Of a stretch of DNA of 64,000 nucleotides, positions 47,273 through 59,870 are shown in pieces. The stretch lies in contig NC_068939.1 of the NCBI RefSeq assembly GCF_016801865.2, positions 125,451,176 through 125,515,175 of the forward strand. Direction: 5' to 3'. Position 1 is the first letter of the stretch; each line of letters opens with the position of its first letter. The notes beneath the pieces are model-generated. The model was not told the DNA's origin, ran no database searches, and saw only the letters and a program-made list of their open reading frames with translations. The DNA comes from Culex pipiens pallens (Eukaryota > Arthropoda > Insecta > Diptera > Culicidae). The position numbers and the translations under genes are program-made.

Positions 47273-47703
47273 TACCCGAGCAGACGGAAAAAAACTTGAG
47301 GATATATATTTTTTTTATATTTGAAAATATTAGGCCAGTTACATTTTATGTTATTTAGAACAAGATTTATTTTTCGTCATCATTATTTTTTGTCATAGGA
47401 TTGTTATTGTAATAACATACTAATAACATTTTTAGATATTGTGCGGAATTTTTTTTATATTACTTTTTTGTTATTTTAACAACTTATCCGATCATCCCAA
47501 TAAAATTTGGAAGTATTTTTCATAAACAAAAAAATGTTATTCCAAAGTTGATTTGGCTTTCAACCAATATCAGACCAATAACAAATAAACTGTTATCAAA
47601 CCCTTATGCAAAAATTCAAGAAAATGTCATAACACTTTCTGTTATTTTAACAGTAATTGTTATTGAAATGTCATGAAGTTTGTTATTACCATCTGCCCGG
47701 GTA
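47273..47703. mobile_element. 427-bp MITE with CCCGRGCAGAYGG ends and TA duplication
   Basis: The element (47275-47701) has ends CCCGAGCAGACGG and, on the other strand, CCCGGGCAGATGG, flanked by TA on both sides, as for Tc1/mariner-type MITEs. The interior repeats ttgttatt and its complement aataacaa many times on both arms. Confidence 0.75.
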
Positions 47704-47967
47704 TGGCTTGTCATTTAAATTTTTATATATATTTTTTTATTTTTTGGTTTTGGTCGGTTTTTCCCATAACTAGCTCAATATTTTATTTTTAATTCAGGAT
47801 CAAAGGGGTAAATGATAATGTTTTTTGTTTTTTTTTGTAAGTAATTGTTTTTAAAAAGTGATTTTTTCCATTTTTTTGCTGAAAAAATACATATTTGCGA
47901 AAACACCCATTGAATTGTAGGTTTTTATTGCCTCGTTTTTTCCTCACTTGAATAATATTTGCCATAA

Positions 47968-48367
47968 AATAGTAGTTTATGCAACAAGTTGCAAAAAGAG
48001 GATTTTTTCAGCACGAGTCGTACATTTATCCAACGAGGCTCACTGAGTTGGATAAATACGAAGAGTGCTAAAAAAATCAAGTTTTGCAACGAGTTCCATA
48101 CAACATTTTTTGCAATTCCAAAAAACACACACTGAGTAAAATTTTATGTCAAATTTTCATGTATTTTGTCAATAAATCGTTTAAAAAAATGTTGAAAAGT
48201 GTTACTTTTCGAAACAAGTGCTGAAAACTGAAAAGTTCAACTTTTCAGCATTTATTTTGAAAAGTGTTGCTTTTCGATTCTGTTATTTTTGGTACAGAAA
48301 AGCAGGCTATTTCGTCGTCCAAGAATGACAGGAAAATTAAGTAGTTTCACGACGGAATTGCAAAAAT
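47968..48367. repeat. Hairpin-forming dispersed repeat, copy 2
   Basis: The best preserved copy of the family at 5047-5400. Palindrome 47988-48090 has arms from GTTGCAAAA to TTTATCCAAC around a 12-base loop. Differences from copy 1 are scattered substitutions plus an extra segment near 48175-48240. Confidence 0.75.
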
Positions 48368-49985
48368 AAGTGTTAAACCCAAAAAAGCTGAAAAGATTAA
48401 TTTTTCGGCAATCATTTAAAAATGACAGGAATTGCAATTCACAGCGGAACTAGAAAATAACATATTTTGAAGTGATTTTAACTCCTGCAGCAAAATAAAT
48501 AGATATGAATACATGTTCTTTTAAGGTCCACAATAAAATCTTTTTATAATAAGTAATTTTTTTTGGGAAGAAACTTACCTTAATTTTAATCGATTATAAA
48601 AAATAAATGACGAATGCAAATTGGTCACAATCTACATTTAATTTAATTGCTAATATTAAAATTTCAAAAAAGAAAAAAAAAACATTATTATCCAACACCC
48701 CTCCTTCTAGTAAGCCAAGTACTAATTTTTCAAAACATAATTTAGGCACCCTTTCCCGCCAAGATAATCATCCCAAATTTGGTCACTCTCAAAAAACTAA
48801 CTACCACCAACGGGTCGCCGCTGGCGGTCCTCAAAGAAGCGATTAGTCTCCGTCAGTGTACTACCTCCATGGTGTGGTGTACGACATCATTAGCCGGACA
48901 ATACCGCTGATTACGTTTGCCGAATCTTGTGCCCTGTGATGTCTCCACCACCGTGGCCGCGTGATCCATTTTTCTCTCCTATGATGTACACACAAACCAG
49001 CACGTGCTCATCGAGTGGATTGAGTTGATACAGTGAGACCACAGTAGTTTGACAAATATTGTTAAAACCACTAACATTCTTAGATTTCGTTGTAATCAAT
49101 CTTACTATTTGTGGACACATTTTTTTAACTTTAAATTATTGGTCTGTTTTCAAGTAGTGCTTGGCAGAATGAAATATTCAGTTTGCGATTTCATTAGTCT
49201 AAAACAGAAGAATGTCAAACAATACGGATTTTACTGCAGTAATAGTCCGAAAATCGATGATTTTTCAAAGCATCTATCATTACTCCAAACTTTTGTCCAA
49301 AGAAGGTCACCGTCCGGACACTGCACTGCAGCATAATTTCAACTTCAGGTTGATAGCCCGGTGACCTGGATATTCCATACTTGGGGAATGGATTTCGACA
49401 GCCGAGGCGATTGAACACCAAGTCAAGTCTCCATCATCACTTCATCCAGCAATCAACGAGTTATGCAACAACTTTGATAGTTTTTGCAGCACGACCAAAA
49501 AAATCCGCAAATCAAAACAACATTTAGTCGACAATTTACGCGCGCACTCGCTCGACCCAACTGCAATTACTAAGCGTGAGGTAGCGAAAGTGTGGAAGAA
49601 ATGGTTGGTCCCGCGGAGGCAGTCAGTCGGTCATAAATCACGGTTCGATACCGTAAAAGGCCGCGCAAGATTGCTTTTGCATATGCATGACCCAGCGGAA
49701 CGTCGTCGTCGCGACGTGACGGTTCTCCGTGGAGGTTCGATGGCCGGCGGATTAGATGCTGAGTGATGCATTAGAGTGAGAAGTTTGTTTTAATTATATT
49801 TAAAAATTTTCATTGAATTTTTGGATCTTATTACATTTTGTGATTTTTTGTTTTTATTTATTTGAGATTTGTTTTGTGATTCATTAATTTTGGAGAGTGT
49901 AAACATTTTATTACGTAACGCATAACGCTTCTAATCTAACACATACGCTGCCAGTCCGTTAAAAGCACTATTACGATTACGCCTC
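48368..49985. other. Non-coding DNA, AT-rich then GC-richer
   Basis: No recognised element to about 49980. 48730-49060 and 49480-49770 are GC-richer and low in repeats. No exon is convincing. Confidence 0.35.
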
Positions 49986-49989
49986 TAGC

Positions 49990-50165
49990 ACTTTTCTTAT
50001 AATTGTTAATAATTGCAGTACATCCGAGAACACCCGAAAATGTACTACAAAAAAATGTACCCTACTGCGTTGTATTAACCACAGAGAGGATTCTGAGAAC
50101 GAATCGTATTTCACAGAATCTACCGGGGAGAAAGGATGCGTGGACATACCGTTTATTGAATAAAT
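49990..50165 (-). mobile_element. LINE 3'-end fragment
   Basis: On the minus strand it matches the 3' UTR of the LINE at 22820-22985: ggtatgtccacgcatcctt, then ttctgtgaaat, then caacgcagtagg, then ctcggatgtactgcaattat. No pentamer tail is left. Confidence 0.7.
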
Positions 50166-50940
50166 ATGGGTCATTCCTTCCCAAGTGACCATGCGTCCAA
50201 CATCCAAAGAATCCCAAGTTTGCTGACATTTGGTCCAACCCGCGCTTGTAGCAGCCCTCTTTTTTAGATTTTTGATAAACCTCATTTTTAAAATGCATTT
50301 TCCTAAGAGAAAGCTTAACAAAAAGTCAACTTATGGCTAAGCAAATTTGAAGATGTTTTGACGCAGAATCCAATGGCGTACTCAAAATTTACGTACAGTG
50401 TTGCCAGATATGAAAATCTTGCGCATGAAGTTTTAAAATGTTTAACCCTTTGGACGAGCACTTACGGGAAAACTGACACTTGCAATCGAATGCTGAGAGT
50501 TTTTTTTTACTTCAAATTCAATCAAAGCGTAAATCCGTAGTAAAGCTAAGAAGAAGATTGTCCGTTTGACGCAGACGCAAACGCAGAACTTTGCGCCAGT
50601 TCGATTTTTGCATGATCTGTCAGTCGAACATTTTACAGGGGTTGCTTTGTTCAATGTTCGATGACCGGCAGGCTATGATGACAGGCGCAAACGGGCCGAA
50701 CGGACAATCATGTTCATACCTTAACAGTTCAATCGGTCGAATCTGCGTCTGTAAACAAGCAGTCTATACCTTTTGCTCAAGTGACAGTTCACGTCAAGTA
50801 AGATGGAGATAGACTGCTTGTTTACAAATGCAGATTCGTCCTGTAGAACACAGCAAAAAATCCGATGGTAAAATCGCATACCAAAGCATGCACATCACCT
50901 TCGTCAAAATAAACACCTAATATTACACACTGCATGTACA
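50166..50940. other. Non-coding DNA
   Basis: The phrases tctgtaaacaagcagtctat (50748) and, in inverse, atagactgcttgtttacaaa (50808) form an inverted pair 40 bases apart, a possible small hairpin. No exon. Confidence 0.4.
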
Positions 50941-50944
50941 ATTT

Positions 50945-51085
50945 ATGCAAACACAAAAAAAAGTTGCAACCGACGGGATTCAAACCCAGCACCAACAGTA
51001 AGGACTGGCGCCTTAGCCCACTCGGCCATCAGATCGATGAAGAGCTGTAAGGGTAAACGCATATATGAGCTTGACATTTCAGTCA
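50945..51085 (-). mobile_element. tRNA-derived SINE (Leu/Ser-like head)
   Basis: On the minus strand it has a perfect A box TGGCCGAGTGG (51018-51028) and a B box GGTTTGAATCC (50976-50986), then a short body and a T-rich tail. TGGCCGAGTGG is the A box of Leu and Ser tRNAs. The anticodon-type region (ccagtccttactgttgg) does not give a clean arm, so I call it a SINE, not a tRNA gene. Confidence 0.65.
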
Positions 51086-51572
51086 AGTAGGTTTCCCATA
51101 CTGATGGGCTACATGTTTCAGGGTGTAAAATCACATAAAATTGCATAAAATAATGCAATATTTATTTTACACCAAGGCCTTTTACACGCAGCTGGATTAC
51201 TACTTTTTTAGCTGTGAACTGTTACTCGGAATTTGAATATTTCTTGAGATATCAGGTTTTTAAGTTGGAAGATTCTGTATTGCTAAGCAAAGGTTTTACG
51301 TATCCATTCATTCTACAATATTAAGCGTTAGGAATAGTAGGCCTTGAAATTTTAAGAAATAATTTTTAAAATTTCTTTAAAAAAATAAGTGAATGTCCCA
51401 AATTTAACTTATGCAAAACAACGTTGTATGAACAATTTGCTTCTTTAAAAGCTTGGAAGGAAAAAAAATAAATGGATAGAATTTTTTATTAGGGACCGAT
51501 TTTATGATCTTAAAAATGTCGTTGTTTACTATACCTTGGGCAAAAATGCTATATATAATTGCAGCTCTTAAG

Positions 51573-52754
51573 TAGGGGAGCTGGGAGTAAGACGGCCAGG
51601 CGGGGTAAGACGGCCACCCCACTGTTTTAATAAGTATACTAATTAATATTACTAAAATGTTTAGCAATACTGTTCCTCATGCTAAATAATGCATATGGAG
51701 TCACCTTTGCCAAAAATATTGTTTGAAATAGTATAAAAATAGCTCAAAATAAAGAAATAATTTTGGAACTTGAAACTGGATGTAATTTTCATGGATTACA
51801 ACTTAGGCATTTTTGTTAGATAACAATATGTTTTCCTGTCTTCAAATATTTTTTCATGTTAAATTGAAGTTTTCCCTAGATTATGTCCCTTGAAAAAGTT
51901 TAAAAAATGCGATGAGCTATTTACAAAAAATGTTTACAAAAATAATTTATTTGGGGGCAAGACGGCCACCTCCTCCGGGGGTAAGACGGCCACCCGTAAT
52001 TTGTGGATTTTATTTGATATAGGTTATATTTTTGACGGTTTTTGACTATTAAGCCATATTTGTAGATAAAGAAAAAGCATTTTCGATAAAACTATATCCA
52101 TTTTTAATCAAAATGCTGTTAACTACCGTTTCGACAACATTCTTTACTGTGATATAGCAACACTCATTGAACAGTATGAAATCCTATCAAACTTTTCATA
52201 AAAATCGCGAATTTAATATTGTTTACATAATTTTGATTTACTTATTCTAATCGAAATACACAAACTAATAATTTTGCATTAAATTGTGTTTGTTTTGTAG
52301 TAAAAATGCACAGTTTTTCATAAAATGTGGTCGCAATAATATGAAATTCACTGAGCCAAAATATTAAATTTTTTATACAGCATTTTCCTTCACATTTGAA
52401 ACCTGATTTTTTTCAACCAAAATAGTTATGATGTTCAGAGAAGTCTGTTCAACCAACCATGTAGGTATTTGGGTGGATTTAGCATAGTTATTAAGTAAAT
52501 TTATAGCACTGGCCGTCTTACCCCACTTGGGTGGCCGTCTTACCCCGCGTATTTCATATATACACGATTTCAATTATTTTTTTAAAATTGCTGAAAAGTA
52601 TTGAAAATTGGTTTTTAGACCAACTAATTTATGTTATTTCTATAATGGATTAGTAGTAGAACAATATGTACGTAATTTGAGATCAAAATAATCTGTTGTG
52701 TAAATTTTATTAGACTTCTCCCTTAGGGTGGCCGTCTTACCCCCATCTCCCCTA
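51573..52754. mobile_element. 1.18-kb inverted-repeat element with a reiterated 'gtaagacggccaccc' phrase
   Basis: The ends are TAGGGGAGCTGGGAGTAAGA and, on the other strand, TAGGGGAGATGGGGGTAAGA, both followed by cggcca. The phrase gtaagacggcca recurs near 51604, 51957 and 51980 in one sense, and near 52510, 52530 and 52728 in the other, so each arm carries it three or four times. TA lies at each end as part of the terminus or of the target duplication. No transposase. Confidence 0.8.
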
Positions 52755-53577
52755 TAGAAATTTAAATAACAAGGCATAGTATAAACATTTGAGTGAAAAA
52801 AGTATTTTAAAATATATTTTACACCTGTTCACTAGTTTTGCAATCATTAGTTTTCAAAATATCGAAGTATGGAAGATATTGATAAAAATGTAGTGAATTT
52901 TGATAGTTCAGATTTTTATTTGTCAATTTAAATTTCATGTTTAGTTACCCTAAAAATCTGTAAGCAAAAAAAATATTGCTGAAAATAAAAATTTCCATAG
53001 GAAACTGGATTTTTAACTATTTAGCATGCATTACATAAATTTTACTTATGAAATTTTTGATGCAAACAAATAATAAATTTAAAGACCACAGATCAAAATG
53101 ATTTAACTTAAAGGAAAAACTGCTTTCGTAGATCCATGTATGAGTCATTCCAGGTCAACTGGGTACACTGATTATTATGTGAAATTGGGTCCTAAAATGA
53201 AGCTTGGATTTCTGATATTATTGTTTACAGCGATAAAGCTTATTTTTGTGAGTACAAGACCCTTTTGTACGACCACATAGAGTTTAAAATGGATTTTTAA
53301 ATCAATTTTGAAAAATTAACCTCGCGGTCCTTCTTGACAGAAAAGCTCCTACTTGACAGCTCGTTCCAAGGGGACCATAGTTGATCCATCGAAAAAATGT
53401 TGTCTTGTCAAAAAAAAAAAAAAAAAAAAAATCGCATTAAAATGAAAAAAAAGAGATCACCATTGGTTTTTAATCGTGTTTTTTACCGTTGTACATAAAA
53501 ATTTACATAGGGCTTTAGTACCCAATTGTCCGGGAAACACGATGGTGATAAAATAAAAACAAATAAAAATATACCTA
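52755..53577. other. AT-rich DNA with a poly(A) run
   Basis: A run of about 22 A at 53407-53428 follows a phrase (gaccatagttgatccatcg) I associate with a dispersed mosquito repeat. No exon. Confidence 0.4.
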
Positions 53578-54202
53578 AGGGTAATTCTCTACCAACTCAC
53601 ACGAAATCGGTAAAAGCTGCCTCGATTCCTCTTCGATTTGCGTGAAACTTTATCCTAAGGGGTAACTTTTGTCCCTGATCACGAATCCGAGGTCCGTTTT
53701 TGATATCTCGTGACGGAGGGGCGGTACGACTCCTTCAATTTTTGAACATGCGAAAAAAGAGGTGATTTTCAATAATTTGCAGCCTGAAACGGTGATGAGA
53801 TAGAAATTTGGTGTCAAAGAGACTTTTATGTAAAATTAGACGCCTGATTTGACGGCGTAATCAGAATTCCGAAAAAACCTATTTTTTATCGAAAAAAAAA
53901 AACACTAAAAAAGTTTTAAAAACTCTCCCATTATCTGATATTTGATACTTTTCGAATCTACATTGACATTAAAGGGTAATTTTTTCATTTAGAACAATTT
54001 TTTTCATTTTAAAATTTCGTTTTTTTTTGTAACTTTGCAAGGTTATTTTTTTGAGTGTAACAATGTTCTACAAAGTTGTAGAGCAGACAATTACAAAAAA
54101 ATGATATATAAACATAAGGGGTTTGCTTATAAACATCGCGAGTTTTCGCGATTTCGGGGCAACTTTTCCCGATTTCGTGTGAGTTGGTTGAGAATTAACC
54201 CT
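53578..54202. mobile_element. 625-bp inverted-repeat element with 45-bp ends
   Basis: The left end agggtaattctctaccaact and the right end (opposite strand AGGGTTAATTCTCAACCAAC) continue together through cacacgaaatcgg to about 45 bp. The interior shares 50 bases with 735-787. No frame of note. Confidence 0.75.
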
Positions 54203-54319
54203 AAAACAAAAAAGATTTTGAAATTTTCTAATGGTATATAATATGGGGATCGTTACCTGTTTTTCTTGAAATTTATAATAATTAGAAGTTGAATTATTTA
54301 ACTTCTTTCTTGTTATTAT

Positions 54320-54362
54320 AATTACTAAATATTTTCATTTTTCTTCTCTTTTCAGGTAAGAC
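54320..54362 (+). promoter_or_regulatory. Candidate recursive splice site (ratchet point) 3
   Basis: The tract ttttcatttttcttctcttttcag ends at 54355, and a donor, GTAAGACC, starts at 54356. The nine-base core around the junction equals that of site 2. No second donor close by is obvious, so this would act as a zero-length exon, the classical fly form. Confidence 0.5.
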
Positions 54363-55886
54363 CCACCCCAGAGTATAAAAAAACCTCCAACCGACACTGT
54401 ACAAAACAAACTCGTGCTCAACGCTTGCCGCCAAACTTGAAAGAAAGTGAAAATCGAATCAATTCGTTGAGGATCGCAGTGCTGAGCTTCTTCATAAACG
54501 ACCTCCCTCCCCCTTGCACATCGTTGCTGCCAGACCACCGCGCATTTTTTTTTGTTTGGACGGTCCAACAGGTTCCCGAGATGAGATAATTCACTCTCGA
54601 TGGCTCTGACCACCACGACTGTGGTGGTGGCAGCCAGCAGCAATCTCGGTAGTAAATCGCCATCAATTGCTTGGTTTGGTGGATGTCACGAGAGGGGTGA
54701 TCATGAAGAGGGTGGTAGATGGACATATTTTCGGGTTAAAAACACTTTATATTCTGTTTTCAAAGTTTTTCTATATAAAAAAAATCTGGCAGCCCTGTCA
54801 CTAGAATTTTTATGTTTCAGTTAAATCAAAAGGAACAAATTTCAAGATTTTCATGTTTCTACAAACTTAACAAACAAATTTAAAATATAGTCTTACAAAC
54901 AAAACTGAAGTTTAAGGTCCAAAATCTGCCCCCTCACCCTACAAATAATTTAATTGCACGCGATCGATGAAAAACGTTCCGCGCGTGGGTCGCGATCTTC
55001 AAAGACCAAAACTATCATCGGCGGCTTCATCTTCATCGTCGTTACATTATGAGCATCGTGCGTTGATTCGCGTTTTTAACTGCTCTCTTCAGTTTGTTGA
55101 TTCAGGTTTGCCCGCGCCCGCCAAACTACAGCGGGGAAAGCATGATGCCGGCGCAACCGCAAGCCAGTGTGGACATAAATTATGTCAATTAATTAGCCCC
55201 CTGGTCGTGATGAACGGCACGCGTTTCTTGCGATTTTGAGAGGGAGGGCGGTTTGGCGAATTTGCGTGCGATTTTGCAATTAGTGAAATTTGATGGTGAT
55301 GACTCTTTTATCAAAGATGTCATTTGAATACTTAATATTACAAACATTTTGTGTTTCCAGTTAAAGATATATTAAATTAATTTAATTAATTCGTGATAAT
55401 ATCAGATTAAGTTTTCAACTTTTTCATTAAAAAACAAAACTTCATCGAGATTCAAAATAATAAAAACGATCAATGTTCTCCCTCAGCTCACGAGATAACC
55501 CTGGAACGATATGCCTGAGAATTGCTCAGAGTGAACTAATAGTGGGATCACGTTCGAGCAATTATGGAAGCATCTGCTGCGGCGTGATGAGGCTTGATGA
55601 TGGTGATTATGTCGAATGGGGGAGTGCAAGTGTTATCGCGCAACATGGAATGGTTTAAATGTTAGAGCTGCTGCAATAAATGGTGCGACACTCATAATCT
55701 CCTGTTGGCAGTTTGTTGAAACAAATTGGCACTACACCTAATATGGTGAGGAAATGATTGACGTTTTGTGGGAGCAGGTATTTGTTGGCATTTGAGATGT
55801 TTTGAAATGCTTTGTGGAGGGAATTAAATTCACAGTAGTCAGTGTTGAAAACGTTGGCATATTTTTGTCAATAAGCTTATTTTAAG
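54363..55886. other. Low-repeat DNA, possible regulatory island
   Basis: 54950-55260 is GC-rich with a gcggcttcatcttcatcg run. Short frames (54967-55239 plus) lack recognisable features. No transposon before 55887. Confidence 0.35.
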
Positions 55887-58350
55887 GCACGGCGTGTTTT
55901 TTGGGCAACCTTAAGTAGAAAAAAATAGTCATCGCTACTTTCAAATGTGTCTTATAGGAAATTTTCTCAGCTTTCCAATGCTTCTTAGAGCGAAATGTTT
56001 CATCGGGAAATTTCTGAGATATCTCTATTTTAAGCTTTTTGTTTTAAAATCCTTAATCATTTATTGGAAACTTTTAAATAACAGTCCAGGAAACTTGTCA
56101 AATGATGTGTTTCATATGTCATTTACTCATCAAAATGTGCAAAATAAGACAAGAAACAACTTTGTAGAAGGTTGCAATTCGCTAAACATTAGAATAATGA
56201 AGTTTTAACCGGATTTTTGAAGATATGGGATTTATTCAGAAATAAAAATCATAAAACCGTATTTAAATATGATTTTTACAAGAACAAATAGAATATTACA
56301 TAACTGTTGTGTACAAATAACACCGGTCTGCTCTGATTTAGCTTGTTCAACCGAAACTTTGGCAGGTTTGTGATTGATAGGGTATTCCCTAGATTTTTAT
56401 GAATAACTATCATATTTCCTTAACCAAACATCAACCAGTTGCATGGATTCAAAACATGTTTAATATTCGAAATTGAACTGCAAACTACTGTTGCAAGCTT
56501 TAGGAGAAATACTTTTCATTAGTATGAATGATTGTTTTAGTTTTTTTGTATTAAATGAATAAAGAATTAGCAATATAATACAAGTCTTATAAATCCCATT
56601 TTTTTTAGTTTGGAAAAGAAGTTTCTGTTTGTTTTTTTTTTTTTTTGTTAAAATAATATTTAATTTTTGTTCAAGCAAAAAAAAGTTTGTGACGGTGTTT
56701 TCAGCATTCTGAGTTGAAAGACTCGAGTTTTATTACTACTTTTAAGTGCATTTTCAACATTTAATAAAATTTCATCTTTATTTTAAAACCATGAAAATAA
56801 GACTTTTGAAGCTTGCAACAGTAATATGTAGTAACTTTGATAGCCGGGGTGACTTTGATAGGTTTGAGATTTTTCCGAAAAATGAAGAGTACAACTCAAA
56901 TACGTACGGAATGGTATTGAATCATACTGACCGTGGTAGAGAAGTGTTCAAAGTACCTTAAGAAAAACTTTTCATAAAATTTTGAAAAGTTTAAAAAGTT
57001 ATTTAACTATAGTAAAGAAAATGTTGATGAAAAACATTATTTAAATCTTCTCATAGTGTCATGTTTTTCTCAACGAACATAATTTTGAATCGGAAAACGG
57101 AATGCATTTTCGGATTTTTTGGACAATTTTCCACTAGGAGAAGGTTGAATAAGTTTGTAAATAATAAACGTTATGTGTTTTTGAAACATAAATAAATAAA
57201 AATCTCTTGTTTCATAGGCATTTTCTGTTGAACAAATTTCATATAAAATGTGAAAACTTTTGATTTTTGCTTCTAATTCAGTTTTAAATGCAATATTAAT
57301 CGATATTTTTATAAACATATCAAGTTTTAACGAATTTCAGGCAAAATTCTGACTTTTGAACAATTTTACCTGAAATTTATATGTATTTTGTTAAAAAGCT
57401 TATAAACTCAGTTAACTAAATATAAACATTGATTTTTTCCTAGAAAACTAAATTAGCAACCTTAGTAATGTTTCATTTGACGTAAAAATAAAGTTTGAAC
57501 ACCTTAAATCTGATTTTAACAAGAAAAACTATGACTATCAAAGTCACCCCGGAATTCAAAATAAAAATTTTTAACGTAACTATTTTTAAAAACAATATTG
57601 AAAAAACTTTTTTTTCAAAAATGATATATGGACCATATTTGGGCTACCCCAGTACATGTTTTAAAAATAATAATCTCAAGACAAGCCTTACCAGTTGGAA
57701 AATATTCCAAAAATAAATTGAAATCCTATATAAGGTTTACGGTATATTTTTGATTTTAAAACATATTTGTATTTTGCTCCTGGTTAATGTTGGCTTAAGA
57801 AAATATAATTTTTTTTCATTAAATTTCAATAACACCGTTAACAATCACAAACCAGCCAAAGTTTTGGTTGAGCAAGCTAAATCAGAGCAGACACGTGATA
57901 TTTGTACACAAAAAATAACCCAAACCAAAATAAAAATTATGTAATATTTTGATAATTCTTGTAAAAATATATTAATATGGTTTTATGATTTAAAGTTCTG
58001 AATAAATCCCATATATTCAAAAACTCAGATCAAACAAAATTTTCAAAATGTTAAGCGGTTTGCAACCTTCTACAAAGTTGTTTCTTGACTTATTTTGCAC
58101 ATTTTGATGAGAACATGACACATAAAACACATCATTTGATAAGTTTTCTGAACTGTTAGTATTAAGTTTCCAATAAATAATACAAGAATTTAAAACAAAA
58201 AACTTAATATACAGATATCTCTGAAATTTCTCGATGAAACATTTCGCTCTTAGAAGCATTGGATAGCTGACAAAATTTCCTTTAAGACACATTTGAAAGT
58301 AGCGATGACTATTTTTTCTTGAAACGGTTGTTCTAGAAAACACGCCGTGC
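55887..58350. mobile_element. 2.46-kb foldback element with ~500-bp inverted arms
   Basis: The left arm (55887 to about 56382) starts GCACGGCGTGTTTT. The right arm (about 57838-58350) is its inverse, with landmarks atagtcatcgctactttcaa, gcgaaatgtttcatcg, aaatgatgtg and ctgctctgatttagcttg in mirror order. Identity is perhaps 80-85 per cent by eye. The centre contains an inner hairpin (tactgttgcaagctt at 56489 and its inverse at 56808) and the nested element at 56846-57552. No target duplication is clear. Confidence 0.75.
56846..57552. mobile_element. Nested element with CCGGGGTGACTTTGA ends
   Basis: The left end ccggggtgactttgatag and the right end ctatcaaagtcaccccgg are inverted copies about 700 bp apart. 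It is the same terminal family as 5413-5964 and lies in the centre of the foldback. No frame of note. Confidence 0.65.
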
Positions 58351-59384
58351 ATAATTCAATTATTAAATTGTTGTTATTTTTAAATTAAATCATTTCATTT
58401 GGGATCGAAAAAATTGTAAAATACAGATTTATCTGTATATCTGGCATGGCTGATCTTGATTATTTTTTTCATTTCAATTTACTTTTTCTTGACCCAGAAT
58501 TCAGAATAATCATTGACAGGCATTGCTTCAAGAGGGAATGACATCATCTACGACCTTAATGACATCAAAATATTACGATCCTTGATAAAAACAAAGCAAA
58601 AATTCAAAATGTGAAACATTCAATGTTCTGGGCAAAGTTGTAGGTTTTTATCACGTCTATTAAGAAGACAATGGTTAAACCAATTGTCAAAATATTTTTA
58701 AACTCGTTCAATTAATCTAAAATGATTATCAACACAAGAAAATGCATTTTGAACTGTTTTAAGTTGATGTGGTCTATTTCCATTGTTTTTTTAGTTTTCA
58801 ATTTGGTTTTTCTCTCTTTTTCAGCTTTGTATAAGGATTAAAAAAAACCTAAATTTGAAATTTTAGGCCTGATTTTTTAAATTTCGATGCAAAAGATTTC
58901 ACAACATATTTTTTTGCATTATTACAGTAATGCTACTACAAAAAATATGCTAAGTAAAAATGAATTTATGACATTTTTTTTTGAACTTTTACGTTTTCCG
59001 ATCTGTGTTCCCGAAATTCAAAAATTGTCAAAAGGTCTAAAAGTTTTTATTTGATTTCAAATTCATATATAATTGGGCTAACTCGGGGCTACCCCCTGAA
59101 ACCAAAGAGTGACCCTTAACTGAGTTAAATTCTAAATTTGAGCTCATTCTGACCACGGGAACTCCTCCCTCTCAGCCCTTAAAATGGGATGGGAATTTTA
59201 GGATTTTTGCTAAAAAGTAATTAGCTTCCAAAAATAACCATTTCCTCACGGAGGGCTCTAAAATATTCAAAATTTGAAATAATTAAGAAATAAAACATTT
59301 TTGGAAAATACGAAAAAAAAATCGTAAAACTAAGTTTTCTGTTGCAATAAAGATTTGGAATAATCCGCATTTTTTCATAAATTT
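58351..59384. other. AT-rich non-coding DNA
   Basis: Contains the phrase caatgttctgggcaaagttg (58621), close to caatgttctacaaagttgta (54061). Otherwise no recognised element and no exon. Confidence 0.4.
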
Positions 59385-59870
59385 CGATTTTTGTTTTCGA
59401 ATATTTTGAAATTACTCAAAATTTCAAAAACCCTATGTTCAGAAAATTTTAGTTCTTTTACAACATCAACTGATCGTGATTTTTTCTTACTTTTTGACAG
59501 TAACGTCTTCAGCGGTGCCATTTGTACATAGTTTTGCAAAAAATTAGCTTTGAAAAAATATTTCCGAACATTTGATATCCATATTGCAATAACTAAAATT
59601 TTGAATATTTTTTTTTCAGAAATACGTAGTTTTGTGAAAAATTTGAGTAATGTCAAAAAAAAGTATGACTTCTTTTGAAATATTTAAAAAATTCCCGATC
59701 TTTCGAAAATACGAAGTTTTGTTAAAATTTTGTGTTTCCAAATATAAAATATAATATCTATCGAAAGGTATAAAAAAAATATTGTACAAAACATAAAATG
59801 TTGAGTATTTAAAAAAACATAGCTTTGGGAAAATGTTGAATGTCAACCACAAAAATATATCTATCGAAAA
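59385..59870. repeat. Fragments of the 'gatacccatattg' satellite
   Basis: Phrases tgatatccatattgcaataa and aaatacgtagttttgtgaaa occur in the order seen in the right arm of 32851-34491. Decay is heavy. Confidence 0.5.

Noticed and set aside
50976..51028. Functional tRNA-Leu or tRNA-Ser gene
   Set aside because: A and B boxes are good, but I could not fold a proper anticodon arm and acceptor stem, and the sequence runs into a T-rich tail like a SINE.
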